A stretch of DNA of 35,516 nucleotides from UBA1715 sp036752345 (GTDB lineage Bacteria > Bacteroidota > Bacteroidia > Bacteroidales > UBA1715). The stretch is taken from assembly GCA_036752345.1 (NCBI GenBank), contig DAIOSV010000022.1, positions 1 to 35,516 on the forward strand, given 5' to 3'. A program made the translations under genes and the position numbers. The notes below the pieces were generated by a model. That model ran no database searches, had not been told where the DNA came from, and was given only the letters and a program-made list of their open reading frames with translations. Shown one piece after another: positions 6,719-15,433 of this stretch; positions within the stretch are counted from its first letter, which is position 1, and every line of letters begins with the position of its first letter.

Positions 6719-7588
6719 ATGAAATTATCGGTACTCATAGTCAACTACAATGTTAAAGATAAATTGGAACAGTGCCTTAACTCTGTTCAAATTGCAGTGC
6801 AAAGTATTGAGAGCGAGGTCTTTGTGGTCGATAATAATTCTACCGATGATTCGTGCCAAATGGTGCGCTCCCAGTTTCCTAAAGTTATACTCATTGAAAA
6901 CAGAGAGAACGTAGGATTTGCAAAGGCAAACAATCAAGCTATACAGCGTGCTTCGGGTGAATATATGCTTCTGCTCAATCCAGACACGGTGGTGCAACCA
7001 GATATGTTTCAGAAAACGCTTGCTTTCATGGATCAGCATCTTGGCGGCGGTGGTCTTGGTGTGGCTATGTATGATGCAAATGGCGTGTATCTTCCCGAAT
7101 CAAAACGAGGCATTCCAACGCCTTGGACTGCATTTTGTAAGCTATTCGGCTTGGGTAAGTTATTTCCTACATCAGATTTCTTCAATCACTATTATTTAGG
7201 TTCATTGTCAAACAATGAAATTCACGAGATTGAAATTCTTGCCGGTGCGTGTATGTTGCTGAGAAAAAGCGTTCTAGATCGCATTGGGCTTCTCGATGAA
7301 GAGTATTTCTTGTACGGCGAAGACATTGATATTTCATATCGAATAATTCAAGCCGGGTACAAAAACTACTATTTCCCCTTGACTCGCATAACCCACTACA
7401 AAGGCTTGAGTACGCAAAAAAAATACGAAGAAAGCCTTCGTGCCTTCTATTCATCAATGTTGATTTTCGTGGACCGACATTTTGCTCACAAATACAGTGC
7501 GCTATCAATTTGGTGCATCAAGTGTGGAATAAAAATGAAAGCTGCACTAGCAACAATGAGAATGAATTGTAAGAATAAGCATGCATAG
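6719..7588 (+). CDS. Family 2 glycosyltransferase (rhamnosyltransferase-like)
   Basis: A 289-residue GT-A fold glycosyltransferase. It opens with the nucleotide-binding strand LSVLIVNYN, then VVDNNSTDD (36-44), then LLLNPDTVV with NPD at 87-89 in place of a DxD metal site, and ends with the GACMLLRKSVLDRIGLLDEEYFLYGEDIDISYR block near 175-205 that is typical of WbbL/rhamnosyltransferase-like enzymes. Such enzymes add sugars from nucleotide donors to lipid-linked or surface glycans at the inner face of the membrane; no membrane anchor is seen. It begins 2 nt after the deacetylase gene and should be translated from the same mRNA. Donor and acceptor sugars cannot be inferred. Confidence 0.9.
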   Translation: MKLSVLIVNYNVKDKLEQCLNSVQIAVQSIESEVFVVDNNSTDDSCQMVRSQFPKVILIENRENVGFAKANNQAIQRASGEYMLLLNPDTVVQPDMFQKTLAFMDQHLGGGGLGVAMYDANGVYLPESKRGIPTPWTAFCKLFGLGKLFPTSDFFNHYYLGSLSNNEIHEIEILAGACMLLRKSVLDRIGLLDEEYFLYGEDIDISYRIIQAGYKNYYFPLTRITHYKGLSTQKKYEESLRAFYSSMLIFVDRHFAHKYSALSIWCIKCGIKMKAALATMRMNCKNKHA

Positions 7589-7686
7589 CATTGAGCGCAG
7601 AGGATATTTTTAAAAAAGTTATTCGCCAACGGCTACATTCACGTAAAAATTCGTAAATTTTCACCCAACAATTATGTAAGGTAATA

Positions 7687-8397
7687 ATGAGAAAATGTAC
7701 AATCCTTTTCGTTTCATTTCTTTTTGCAAGCGTTGCGTTTGCTCAAAAAAGTGTGCTTATCATTCCGTTTGATACGAAAATGTTCAACAATCAGGAATCA
7801 CAGAGCATTTGCGAATATTCGGGCATTTCGTATGACAAGTCGGTGGAAAGATTTCGCAACGAGTTAGACTTGCAGATATATGCTGCACTCAAAGATTCCA
7901 TGACGGTTTCGAGCCTACTTCGTTCCTATACTACCGATGCTTCTTCTGATATGCAAATAGTGCATGAAAATTCTCAGTATTATTTTGACGAAGGTAAAAA
8001 GCAAGACATCAATAAGCCCGGTAAATTTAAGCCGAATGAGAACGTTACGATAGGCGAAATTACAAGCCTAAAGACCGATAACAGTCAGAAATTAGTTGCG
8101 GTGAAAATTAAAGACCCACAACTCTATAGCGACTTGGTTCAAAACTACAAAGCACAGTATGTTGTCTACATCACGCAATTTGAACTTTTAGGCGATTATT
8201 CAAACCCATACACCGTGGCCGACAAATCGTATGAACGAACTATCAAAGTGCATTACGTGATTTACAATGCTATGGGTAAGTTTGTTTCTGGAGAAATTGC
8301 TACCACGACATTCTCTGCCAAAGTAAACGACATAGACCAAATTTGTGACCAGTATTTGTCTGTCGTTGCCAAACAAATTGCGAGAAAAATTCCCTAA
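7687..8397 (+). CDS. Exported protein of unknown function
   Basis: A 236-residue protein that I do not recognise. It has a clear signal peptide (MRKCTILFVSFLFASVAFAQ, cleavage after AFA or AQ) and no lipobox, so it should be periplasmic or on the outer membrane side. The mature part starts KSVLIIPFDTKMFNNQ, reminiscent of proteins whose first strand is a buried beta-strand followed by a helical segment containing FRNELDLQIYAALKD. There are no further membrane segments and no obvious catalytic motif. A near-match promoter box TAAATTTT (7654-7661, last base off consensus) lies 25 nt upstream. The gene runs into mfd tail-to-tail: its TAA (8395-8397) interlocks with the mfd TAG. It could be a conserved Bacteroidota family that a profile search would identify. 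Confidence 0.75.
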   Translation: MRKCTILFVSFLFASVAFAQKSVLIIPFDTKMFNNQESQSICEYSGISYDKSVERFRNELDLQIYAALKDSMTVSSLLRSYTTDASSDMQIVHENSQYYFDEGKKQDINKPGKFKPNENVTIGEITSLKTDNSQKLVAVKIKDPQLYSDLVQNYKAQYVVYITQFELLGDYSNPYTVADKSYERTIKVHYVIYNAMGKFVSGEIATTTFSAKVNDIDQICDQYLSVVAKQIARKIP

Positions 8398-11300
8398 ACT
8401 TTTCCTTGTATTGCAGTTAACACTTGAATAGCTTGGGTTACTGAGGTTACGTTGCGGAACGTGAGCATGAGTTTCCCTTGCGTTTCTTTGAACGTGCAAC
8501 TGCGTGGGTTTTGTTGTACAAAATTCAATACATCAGTGAATATTGGCGATTGGTAGTACAATGAATTTTGGTTCGAGATAAAGTAATTTATCATGATGCT
8601 GTTTTTCAATGTAATCTTCTCGATTCCCAATGAAATAGCTATCCATCGCAAGCGTACAATGTTGAGCAAATCGGTGCTCTCCTGAGGAATTTCACCGAAA
8701 CGGTCAATCAACTGCTTCTCAAACGTGCGCAATCCTTCCTCATTGCTAATTGTATCAAGTTCACGATACAATTTCACGCGTTCACCGGTGTTTTCAATGT
8801 AATACGTTGGAAGCAAAATGCCCAAATCGGTATCAATATGGCAATCGGACACAAACTGTATGCTTCCCAACTGCATCGCAGCTTGCTGTTTCTCTTCTTC
8901 AGAGCCGGCAAACATGTCGCGATATTCGTTTTCTTTCAATTCGAGTAATGCCTCGTCAAGAATCTTTTGATAGGTTTCGTATCCAATATCGGAAATGAAA
9001 CCGCTCTGTTCAGCACCGAGCATGTTTCCTGCTCCGCGAATGTCCAAATCTTGCATGGCAATATTGAAGCCGCTTCCCAAACCCGAGAAGTCTTCAATTG
9101 CTTGCAAACGCCGCCGAGCGTCGTCAGGCAATCCGCTGAGTGGTGGTGCTATTAAGTAGCAATATGCTTTCTTGTTTGAGCGTCCCACACGGCCGCGAAG
9201 TTGGTGCAAATCGCTCAATCCGAAGTGGTGCGCATCTATCACTATCATGGTGTTGGCATTCGGAATGTCCAACCCCGATTCAATAATGGTGGTGGCTATC
9301 AATACGTCGTATTCGTTATTGATGAAATCGAGCATAATTTGTTCGAGTTTTGGGCCTTCCATTTGTCCGTGACCGACGATAGTGCGAACTTTTGGGCACA
9401 GTTTTCTAATTCGAGCCTCAAGGTCGTATATGTTCGAAACCCTGTTGTTTATGACAAACACTTGTCCGCCGCGCTCCACTTCAAACATAATAGCTTCGCG
9501 AATTAGGTCATCGCTATAGGTATGGAGTTCTGTGTTGATAGGATGTCGGTTTGGTGGAGGTGTATTTATTACAGCCAAGTCGCGAGCACCAAGGAGTGAA
9601 AACTGCAATGTTCGTGGAATTGGCGTAGCCGTCAAGGTAAGTGTGTCAACATTTACTTTGATTTTTTTCAGTTTCTCTTTTATGCTGACGCCGAATTTCT
9701 GCTCTTCGTCTATAACAAGGAATCCTAAGTCTTTGAATTTTACATCTTTCCCTACAAGCCGATGTGTGCCTATTATGATGTCGGTCTTGCCAGAAGCAAG
9801 ATCCTCCAATGTCTCTTTTTGCTGTTTGGCAGAGCGCAAACGGCAGATGTAGTCAACCGTGCAAGGGAAGTCTTTTAACCGTGTCGAAAAGGTTTTGTAG
9901 TGTTGTAACGCCAAAATAGTGGTAGGAACCAGCACCGCCACTTGTTTACCATCGGTTACCGCTTTGAACGCTGCGCGAATGGCTATCTCGGTTTTGCCGA
10001 AACCAACATCACCGCATACGAGCATATCCATTGGGTATGCAGCTTCCATTGCTGCTTTGACTTTTTCGGTAGCAACTGCTTGGTCGGGCGTATCTTCGTA
10101 AAAAAATGAAGCCTCTAACTCTTGTTGCAAATATGAGTCGGGAGAAAATTGGTATCCGCTTTGTGCTCGCCGCTCTGCATAGAGTGCTATCAATTCTTTG
10201 GCGATGTCTTTTACTTTCTTTTTGGTCTTTTGTTTGGTGTTTTGCCATACCGACGACCCCAACTTGTGGAGTGACGGTGCTATGCCGTCTTTCCCTTTGT
10301 ACTTCGAAATTTTGTGTAGTCCGTTTATGTTGACGTACACTAAATCGTTGTCGCGGTACACCAATTTCACCGCCTCTTGTACCACGCCATTATTGGCAAT
10401 TCGCTCAAGGCCGGCAAATTTACCTATACCAAAATCAATGTGCACCACGTAATCGCCGGGATTCAATTCTTTTAGGTCTTGAATAGAAAGGCTTTCCGAA
10501 GAAATTACTTTCTTCTGTCGTTTGTGTGCATGGTAGCGATCAAAAGTTTCATGGTCGGTGTAGCAACACACACGCAAGTCGTCGTCGATAAAACCATGCG
10601 ACAATGATGTGATGATGGATGTAAGCGAAACCTTTGGATTTACTTCCGCAAAAATTTCATGTATGCGTTCATACTGATTTTGCGTTTGGCTTACAAAATA
10701 ATTTACGTACCCTTCTTCTTGATTGTGAACTAGTTGCTCTCCAAAAATATCAAATTTCTTGTTGATTATTGGATGCGGTGAGGTATGGAATTCAAATACC
10801 TTGGCATTGTCGAATGACGACGAGGTATTGATTTCGAATACGTGCGCTGTTTCATAAAATGCGTGCAACTTTTCGGCAGGCATCATTATTTGCGCAAGTA
10901 CTTTGAGTTTTTCTGCATCAGCTTTAAATACTTTCTTGGCCTGTTCTTCGCGCGTCTCTATGGTTGATACATCTAAAGAGCAGCTTTTGCTAAATACAAT
11001 CGGACTATCGATGTAATCAAAAATAGGGCAATATGTTTTTTTGTCTGCCACGTTGTGCACGTCGGGAATGATATTGAATTTCGTGACTTTCTCTACCGAC
11101 AATTGGTCTTCAACGTTGAATGTGCGAATGCTCTCTATTTCGTCTCCAAAAAAGTCAACGCGATAGGGCAAATCGTTTGAGAAACTGAATATGTCAATAA
11201 TGCTACCACGCACAGAAAACTGTCCGGGAACGTTCACAAAATCAACACGTTCGAACCCGAATTCGTATAATATGTCGTTTATAAATTGTGTGTCAACTTT

Positions 11301-11747
11301 GTCACCAACATTCAATACATGCACTTTGGTTTTGAATTCCTTGCGAGAAATGACTTGCTCGAGCAAGGCATCGGGGTAGGTTACCAAAATGTGTGGAAAA
11401 CTATCATCGGCAAGTTGCTCGAGAGCTTCGGTGCGCTGTAGTTTGTTCGATTTATCAATTTGCTCGTATTGAATTGAGCGCTTGTACGATGATGGAAATG
11501 CCAATGAATATTTTGCGCCCACAATGCTCGACAAATCGTCTAAAGCATCGGAAGCTTCGTCGGCATCGGGCATCACTACCACAATGTTTTTGTGTAGGTC
11601 TTTGAAGAGTTGTGCTATAAAGAAATATGGTTCAGAGCCGTTAATTCCTTTCCATAATCCTTTGAATTTTGGCTCTGATAGAGCGCCCTGAATATCTTTG
11701 TATTGAGGGTGTTTGGCAAATAATTGTGCAAAATCAGAAAAATTCAC
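8394..11747 (-). CDS. mfd: Transcription-repair coupling factor Mfd
   Basis: Mfd displaces RNA polymerase stalled at DNA lesions and recruits UvrA for nucleotide excision repair. The 1117-residue protein has the usual order: a UvrB-like N-terminal region, a CarD-like RNA-polymerase-interaction domain near residues 420-480 (GDYVVHIDFGIGKFAGLE), then an SF2 translocase with Walker A GDVGFGKTE near 580, DEEQ near 680, TATPIPRTL just after, and motif VI QLRGRVGRS near 850, and the C-terminal TRCF domain. The start is GTG at 11747, 2 nt after the stop of the preceding small membrane-protein gene, so the two form an operon. The stop overlaps the convergent unknown gene by 4 nt. Length and motifs are complete. 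Confidence 0.97.
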   Translation of the reverse strand: MNFSDFAQLFAKHPQYKDIQGALSEPKFKGLWKGINGSEPYFFIAQLFKDLHKNIVVVMPDADEASDALDDLSSIVGAKYSLAFPSSYKRSIQYEQIDKSNKLQRTEALEQLADDSFPHILVTYPDALLEQVISRKEFKTKVHVLNVGDKVDTQFINDILYEFGFERVDFVNVPGQFSVRGSIIDIFSFSNDLPYRVDFFGDEIESIRTFNVEDQLSVEKVTKFNIIPDVHNVADKKTYCPIFDYIDSPIVFSKSCSLDVSTIETREEQAKKVFKADAEKLKVLAQIMMPAEKLHAFYETAHVFEINTSSSFDNAKVFEFHTSPHPIINKKFDIFGEQLVHNQEEGYVNYFVSQTQNQYERIHEIFAEVNPKVSLTSIITSLSHGFIDDDLRVCCYTDHETFDRYHAHKRQKKVISSESLSIQDLKELNPGDYVVHIDFGIGKFAGLERIANNGVVQEAVKLVYRDNDLVYVNINGLHKISKYKGKDGIAPSLHKLGSSVWQNTKQKTKKKVKDIAKELIALYAERRAQSGYQFSPDSYLQQELEASFFYEDTPDQAVATEKVKAAMEAAYPMDMLVCGDVGFGKTEIAIRAAFKAVTDGKQVAVLVPTTILALQHYKTFSTRLKDFPCTVDYICRLRSAKQQKETLEDLASGKTDIIIGTHRLVGKDVKFKDLGFLVIDEEQKFGVSIKEKLKKIKVNVDTLTLTATPIPRTLQFSLLGARDLAVINTPPPNRHPINTELHTYSDDLIREAIMFEVERGGQVFVINNRVSNIYDLEARIRKLCPKVRTIVGHGQMEGPKLEQIMLDFINNEYDVLIATTIIESGLDIPNANTMIVIDAHHFGLSDLHQLRGRVGRSNKKAYCYLIAPPLSGLPDDARRRLQAIEDFSGLGSGFNIAMQDLDIRGAGNMLGAEQSGFISDIGYETYQKILDEALLELKENEYRDMFAGSEEEKQQAAMQLGSIQFVSDCHIDTDLGILLPTYYIENTGERVKLYRELDTISNEEGLRTFEKQLIDRFGEIPQESTDLLNIVRLRWIAISLGIEKITLKNSIMINYFISNQNSLYYQSPIFTDVLNFVQQNPRSCTFKETQGKLMLTFRNVTSVTQAIQVLTAIQGKV

Positions 11748-11749
11748 TG

Positions 11750-12322
11750 TTACATGTAATTTTCAGCATCTCTTTTGAGCAAATTCAGCGCCTTTTGAAT
11801 TTGATTGTCTTGCTGTGTCATCATAATAGAGAGAATGGCTTCGCTCAATGCCGTAGCAGGAGCAACCGGTGCTATTTTCTCTGAAGCTTCATTTATAATT
11901 CGTACCAACGTATCTTTGGCGTGTTTCACTGCTTCCCATGAGGATTGTGATACGTATATCTGTTGTGACAAATTATGTTCGAACTCTGCACGAATGGTAA
12001 TCAACAATTCTTCGTGGAGCAAGCCGGCAGTCATTTGTGGCGTTTGCAAGCGAAGCAATAATGATTCGGGATTGATTCGTTCCAAAAGCAACACAAGGCG
12101 CTCGTATGCTTGAATACGCAATGGAATGGTGATTTTTACGTTTTCTATTTTAAACGATTCTTTACGTTTGTTTTCTTCGTTTACAAAAAATGTCTTTACA
12201 AGATTGGTTAACTCATTGTTTTGCTTTTTTTGTTCGTCGGTGATTTTTATCATAAAAAATACGAGAAGAGCCACAATGACCAATGCTATCGTGATACCCA
12301 ATATTAGCAAGAATGTTTCCAT
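11750..12322 (-). CDS. Small membrane-anchored protein of unknown function, upstream of mfd
   Basis: A 190-residue protein with one N-terminal membrane segment (METFLLILGITIALVIVALLVFFMI) followed by a charged helical linker (residues 27-60) and a helical cytoplasmic domain with the segment IPLRIQAYERLVLLLERINPE. It resembles a conserved Bacteroidota family annotated only as a domain of unknown function (I believe DUF7935, not checked). No catalytic motif is visible. It is the first gene of an operon with mfd (2 nt apart) and has its own perfect promoter box. That pairing may only be positional; nothing in the sequence ties it to repair. Confidence 0.8.
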   Translation of the reverse strand: METFLLILGITIALVIVALLVFFMIKITDEQKKQNNELTNLVKTFFVNEENKRKESFKIENVKITIPLRIQAYERLVLLLERINPESLLLRLQTPQMTAGLLHEELLITIRAEFEHNLSQQIYVSQSSWEAVKHAKDTLVRIINEASEKIAPVAPATALSEAILSIMMTQQDNQIQKALNLLKRDAENYM

Positions 12323-12342
12323 ATGAATTTCGTTTGATTCAG

Positions 12343-12350
12343 CAAAGATA
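12343..12350 (-). promoter_or_regulatory. -7 promoter element (TATCTTTG) of the membrane protein-mfd operon
   Basis: Minus-strand TATCTTTG is a perfect TAnnTTTG match ending 20 nt before the ATG at 12322. It separates this operon from the glycosyltransferase gene upstream. Confidence 0.6.
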
Positions 12351-12372
12351 TATAAATCTTGGTTTAATTTCT

Positions 12373-12391
12373 AAAAAGGGGCATTCTCCTT
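12373..12391 (-). terminator. Possible weak terminator after the GT4 gene
   Basis: On the minus strand AAAAGGAG-AATGC-CCCTTTTT directly follows the GT4 stop codon: a short A-T-rich stem (AAAAGG/CCTTTT) whose 3' arm doubles as the T tract. It is small, so confidence is limited. Confidence 0.35.
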
Positions 12392-13513
12392 TTATATCAA
12401 AGTAGAATACACGTCATAGGTCTGCTTTGCAAAGTTCTCGAGTGTAAATTTTTTTACCTGCTCATACCCTTCGTTTATCATGTGGTTGCGTAAATTAGGG
12501 TTTCCATGAATGTCGAGCATGGCTTGCGCTATACTTTCAACTTTGTAAGGGTCAACGTAGTAACCGGCATTTCCACCAACTTCGGGCAACGATGACGTGT
12601 TGCTTATAATGGCCGGAGTGCCGCTTTTAAAAGCTTCAAGAATTGGAATGCCAAACCCTTCGTATTGCGACGGGTACAAAAACATCTCCGCGCATTGATA
12701 CACAATAGGTAATATGTCGTTGCCAATATCGGAACGAATGATTATCTGGTCTTGCAAATGCTTCTTTTCTATATACGCGACAATTTGTTTGTGGTAATTT
12801 CTTCCTTTTCCAACAATGAGGAGAGGAATATTGATTTTGTCGCGAATTCGTTCGTATGCTTTTACAATGTTCAATACATTTTTTCGCTCCATAATAGCAC
12901 CAACGTACAACATGTATTGCTTTGGAATGCCATTCTTTTCAAGCGTTTCGCGTTTTGCTTCGTCGGAATATCTTTGATCAAAAATGTCGCTGCATGTTTG
13001 ATATACCACGTGAATTTTTTGAGGATCAATGTTGAAGTGCGCAATAATATCACGTTTGGTGGCTTCGCTGGTAGCAATGATAGCGTCAGCATTCATACAG
13101 GCGTTGTGCCATTTTATGTCGTATATTTTTTTGTCTATCAGTGGAAAATCATGCGGAAACAATTTGTAAATAAGGTCGTGTATGGTCACTACCGATTTGA
13201 TTCCCGTCTCTCCCAAACCAATAGGAAGTTCGTGGCTAAGTCCGTGATAGATGTCTATTTCTTTATCCATCAATGACTTAATCATGAAATTTGTTCGCCA
13301 AAGAGCTTTCGACAAAAGTATTCCAGGAGTGATAACCTCAAAGTTTTTGGTAAAATAATAACTCTCTTCGTTGTAGGTAATCGATGGTGAGAATAGCACG
13401 TAATTGTTTTCCGGATAATATTCCTTTAAACTTCGAACAAGGCTTCTGCTATAGTTTCCTAACCCCGTTGTATTGTGAAATAATCGTTTCGCGTCGAACC
13501 CTATTTTAAGCAT
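12392..13513 (-). CDS. Family 4 glycosyltransferase
   Basis: A 373-residue GT-B fold glycosyltransferase. It has the N-terminal glycine-rich loop GLGNYSRSL, the first-domain motifs YHGLSHELP and VVTIHDLIYKLFP, the second-domain entry YVGAIMERKN, and the donor-binding E-x7-E motif EGFGIPILE near residues 284-292, followed by SNTSSLPEVGGNAGYYVDP. These features match GT4 mannosyl- or related transferases acting in the cytoplasm on lipid-linked glycans. It begins 1 nt after the stop of the LutA-like gene and probably shares its promoter. The C-terminal half resembles the C-terminal half of the GT2-GT4 fusion elsewhere in the window, so the two may be distant paralogues. The sugar specificity is unknown. 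Confidence 0.9.
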   Translation of the reverse strand: MLKIGFDAKRLFHNTTGLGNYSRSLVRSLKEYYPENNYVLFSPSITYNEESYYFTKNFEVITPGILLSKALWRTNFMIKSLMDKEIDIYHGLSHELPIGLGETGIKSVVTIHDLIYKLFPHDFPLIDKKIYDIKWHNACMNADAIIATSEATKRDIIAHFNIDPQKIHVVYQTCSDIFDQRYSDEAKRETLEKNGIPKQYMLYVGAIMERKNVLNIVKAYERIRDKINIPLLIVGKGRNYHKQIVAYIEKKHLQDQIIIRSDIGNDILPIVYQCAEMFLYPSQYEGFGIPILEAFKSGTPAIISNTSSLPEVGGNAGYYVDPYKVESIAQAMLDIHGNPNLRNHMINEGYEQVKKFTLENFAKQTYDVYSTLI

Positions 13514-13514
13514 G

Positions 13515-14234
13515 TTAGAAATTAGCTAAGATGTTTACAATATGAATCGGTTTAATGCTCATGTTGTTGCGGTCAATGTATGCTTTCATGTTCATTAAGC
13601 ATGAATATTCCGTTCCTGTAACATATTCAGCACCTGACGCTTGCGCAAAGCGAACTTTTTGTTCAACCATTGCCGATGAAATATCTTTTTGTTTCACGGA
13701 AAATGTTCCTCCAAATCCGCAGCAGGTCGTGCTTTCTTCCATTTCTACAATTTCCAATCCTTTCACGTTTTTCAACAATATGCGCGGTTCGGTCGTGAGT
13801 CCATATTCGCGCAAAGCCGAGCAAGAATCGTGAACGGTAACTTTTCCGTTAAACGTAGCACCCAAGTTGGTGATGTGCATCACGTTTACCAAAAAGTCGC
13901 AGATGTCGTATGTGCGATTTGCCAATGCTTCCGCTTTTTGTTGCTTTTCAGGTTCGCCTTGAAACAACGAAGCATAGCGACATTTAATAAATCCTGTACA
14001 TGATCCGCCCGGACTTACTATCACGCGGTCGCTCTCAAAATCTTTGAGGAATTTTTCGGCAAGCTCCTTTGCTTGCGGCATATAGCCACTATTGAATTGT
14101 GGTTGTCCACAACAAGTCTGCTCAGGATTGTAATGTATGGTGCATCCCACGTGTTCAAGTATTTTGATGAGGTTTTGTCCTATTTCAGGCGCAATCTGGT
14201 CAACAAAACAAGGAATGAAAATATCAACTTTCAT
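13515..14234 (-). CDS. LutA-like (Fe-S)-binding oxidoreductase subunit
   Basis: A 239-residue protein with two CCG domains: the first includes TCCGQPQFNSG (CCG at 41-43), the second VHDSCSALRE and TTCCGFGG (CCG near 170). This is the architecture of LutA/YkgE, one of three subunits of the LutABC L-lactate dehydrogenase, and of the cysteine-rich domains in heterodisulfide reductase and glycolate oxidase. The cysteines bind an iron-sulfur cluster. In most genomes lutA sits with lutB and lutC; here neither is adjacent, and the next gene, 1 nt away, is a glycosyltransferase. It may work with LutBC encoded elsewhere. A perfect -7 box precedes the ATG at 14234. The family call is firm; the substrate is inferred. 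Confidence 0.85.
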   Translation of the reverse strand: MKVDIFIPCFVDQIAPEIGQNLIKILEHVGCTIHYNPEQTCCGQPQFNSGYMPQAKELAEKFLKDFESDRVIVSPGGSCTGFIKCRYASLFQGEPEKQQKAEALANRTYDICDFLVNVMHITNLGATFNGKVTVHDSCSALREYGLTTEPRILLKNVKGLEIVEMEESTTCCGFGGTFSVKQKDISSAMVEQKVRFAQASGAEYVTGTEYSCLMNMKAYIDRNNMSIKPIHIVNILANF

Positions 14235-14253
14235 AAAAAAATAACTTTGGTTA

Positions 14254-14261
14254 CAAATGTA
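14254..14261 (-). promoter_or_regulatory. -7 promoter element (TACATTTG) of the lutA-like-GT4 unit
   Basis: Minus-strand TACATTTG, a perfect TAnnTTTG match ending 19 nt before the ATG at 14234, in the divergent spacer shared with the GSCFA gene. Confidence 0.65.
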
Positions 14262-14370
14262 CTATTTATCTCAGAAATTCGCCTATTTGGCAATAAAAAA
14301 ACATTTGCATTACGCGTTTGAGGCTTAAAAATGTGCCCCCGATTTATTCGCAACATCCGTTGTAATTTCA

Positions 14371-14378
14371 TATTTTTG
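14371..14378 (+). promoter_or_regulatory. -7 promoter element (TATTTTTG) of the GSCFA gene
   Basis: Perfect TAnnTTTG match ending 17 nt before ATG 14396. Its last base is also the G of an in-frame GTG at 14378, which rules that codon out as the start. Confidence 0.65.
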
Positions 14379-14395
14379 TGAAGAATAAAATCAAG

Positions 14396-15379
14396 ATGCA
14401 GTTCCGTACCGAAATACCCGTTCCTCATGCTTCCATTGAGCTCTCGCACACGCAGAGCGGGTTGCTTGTAGGTTCGTGTTTTACCACCAATATCGGTACT
14501 CGTTTGGCGGAGGCAAAATTTCCTGTGATGGTAAACCCCTTAGGAACGGTCTATAATCCGGTTTCTGTAGCCACCGTAGTCGATATTTTGACGGGAAAAA
14601 GACAATTCACCGAATCCGATGTGTTCTTTGCAAACGGTGTGTGGCAGTCTTTCCTATTGCATACCGATTTTTCGGGACTCAGCAAAGAAGAGGTGCTTGC
14701 TCGTTGTAACGAAAAAATTGCCTTGTTTCAAGAACAGTTCAAGAACCTTGACTATGCGTTTTTTACGCTTGGCACCGCGTGGGTGTATGAGTTGGTGGCA
14801 ACGAATCAAATTGTGTGCAATTGCCACAAAATGCCCGCCAACCAGTTCCGCAGAAAGCGATTGGCGGTAGCGGAGTGCGTGTCGGTATTGCAGGCGATGG
14901 TGGAATCGTTGAAGGCCTTGAATCCAAAGGTGGAAATACTCTTTACCGTGAGTCCTATTCGCCATTGGAAAGACGGTGCGCATGAAAATCAGGTGAGCAA
15001 GGCAACCTTGCTTTTGGCCATAGAAGAACTACAAAAACAACAATCTTCGGTTGGTTATTTCCCGGCCTACGAGTTGCTCATGGACGACTTGCGCGACTAT
15101 CGTTTTTACGACGACGATATGCTGCATCCTAACAAACAAGCCGTGGAATACATCTGGCAAAAATTTGCCGATTACTATTTCTCCGAAGCAACCAAAACGC
15201 TTGTGCAGAAACTCGTGTCGGTACGCAGAGCAGTGGAGCATCGTCCGTTTAATGCAAAAAGTCAGGAATATGTGACGTTTGTGCAGAATACCATAGCCGA
15301 ATGTGCGCATTTGCAGGCCCAAAATCCTTGCCTTGATTTTACCGATGAAATCAAAACGCTCGAAGCAAATTTGCGCTAG
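14396..15379 (+). CDS. GSCFA-domain protein (SGNH-hydrolase-like)
   Basis: A 327-residue protein of the GSCFA family, named after the motif that here reads GSCFTTNIG (26-34). The family is found mainly in Bacteroidota and Proteobacteria and is thought to be related to SGNH/GDSL esterases; the first motif would hold the nucleophilic serine. Further family blocks are visible: TLGTAWVYE, the segment TVSPIRHWKDGA, and a C-terminal DMLHPNKQAVEYIW resembling the Asp-x-x-His end of SGNH enzymes. There is no signal peptide. GTG at 14378 would add six residues but overlaps the promoter box, so ATG 14396 is used. It is monocistronic, since exonuclease III downstream has its own promoter. Its biological substrate is unknown. 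Confidence 0.88.
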   Translation: MQFRTEIPVPHASIELSHTQSGLLVGSCFTTNIGTRLAEAKFPVMVNPLGTVYNPVSVATVVDILTGKRQFTESDVFFANGVWQSFLLHTDFSGLSKEEVLARCNEKIALFQEQFKNLDYAFFTLGTAWVYELVATNQIVCNCHKMPANQFRRKRLAVAECVSVLQAMVESLKALNPKVEILFTVSPIRHWKDGAHENQVSKATLLLAIEELQKQQSSVGYFPAYELLMDDLRDYRFYDDDMLHPNKQAVEYIWQKFADYYFSEATKTLVQKLVSVRRAVEHRPFNAKSQEYVTFVQNTIAECAHLQAQNPCLDFTDEIKTLEANLR

Positions 15380-15408
15380 GAGAGCCCGAAATTTCTCGCA
15401 TAATATTC

Positions 15409-15416
15409 TATTTTTG
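15409..15416 (+). promoter_or_regulatory. -7 promoter element (TATTTTTG) of the xth-rluA-C_GCAxxG operon
   Basis: Perfect TAnnTTTG match ending 17 nt before the exonuclease III ATG at 15434. Confidence 0.65.
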
Positions 15417-15433
15417 TAGAAACAATAATACAC

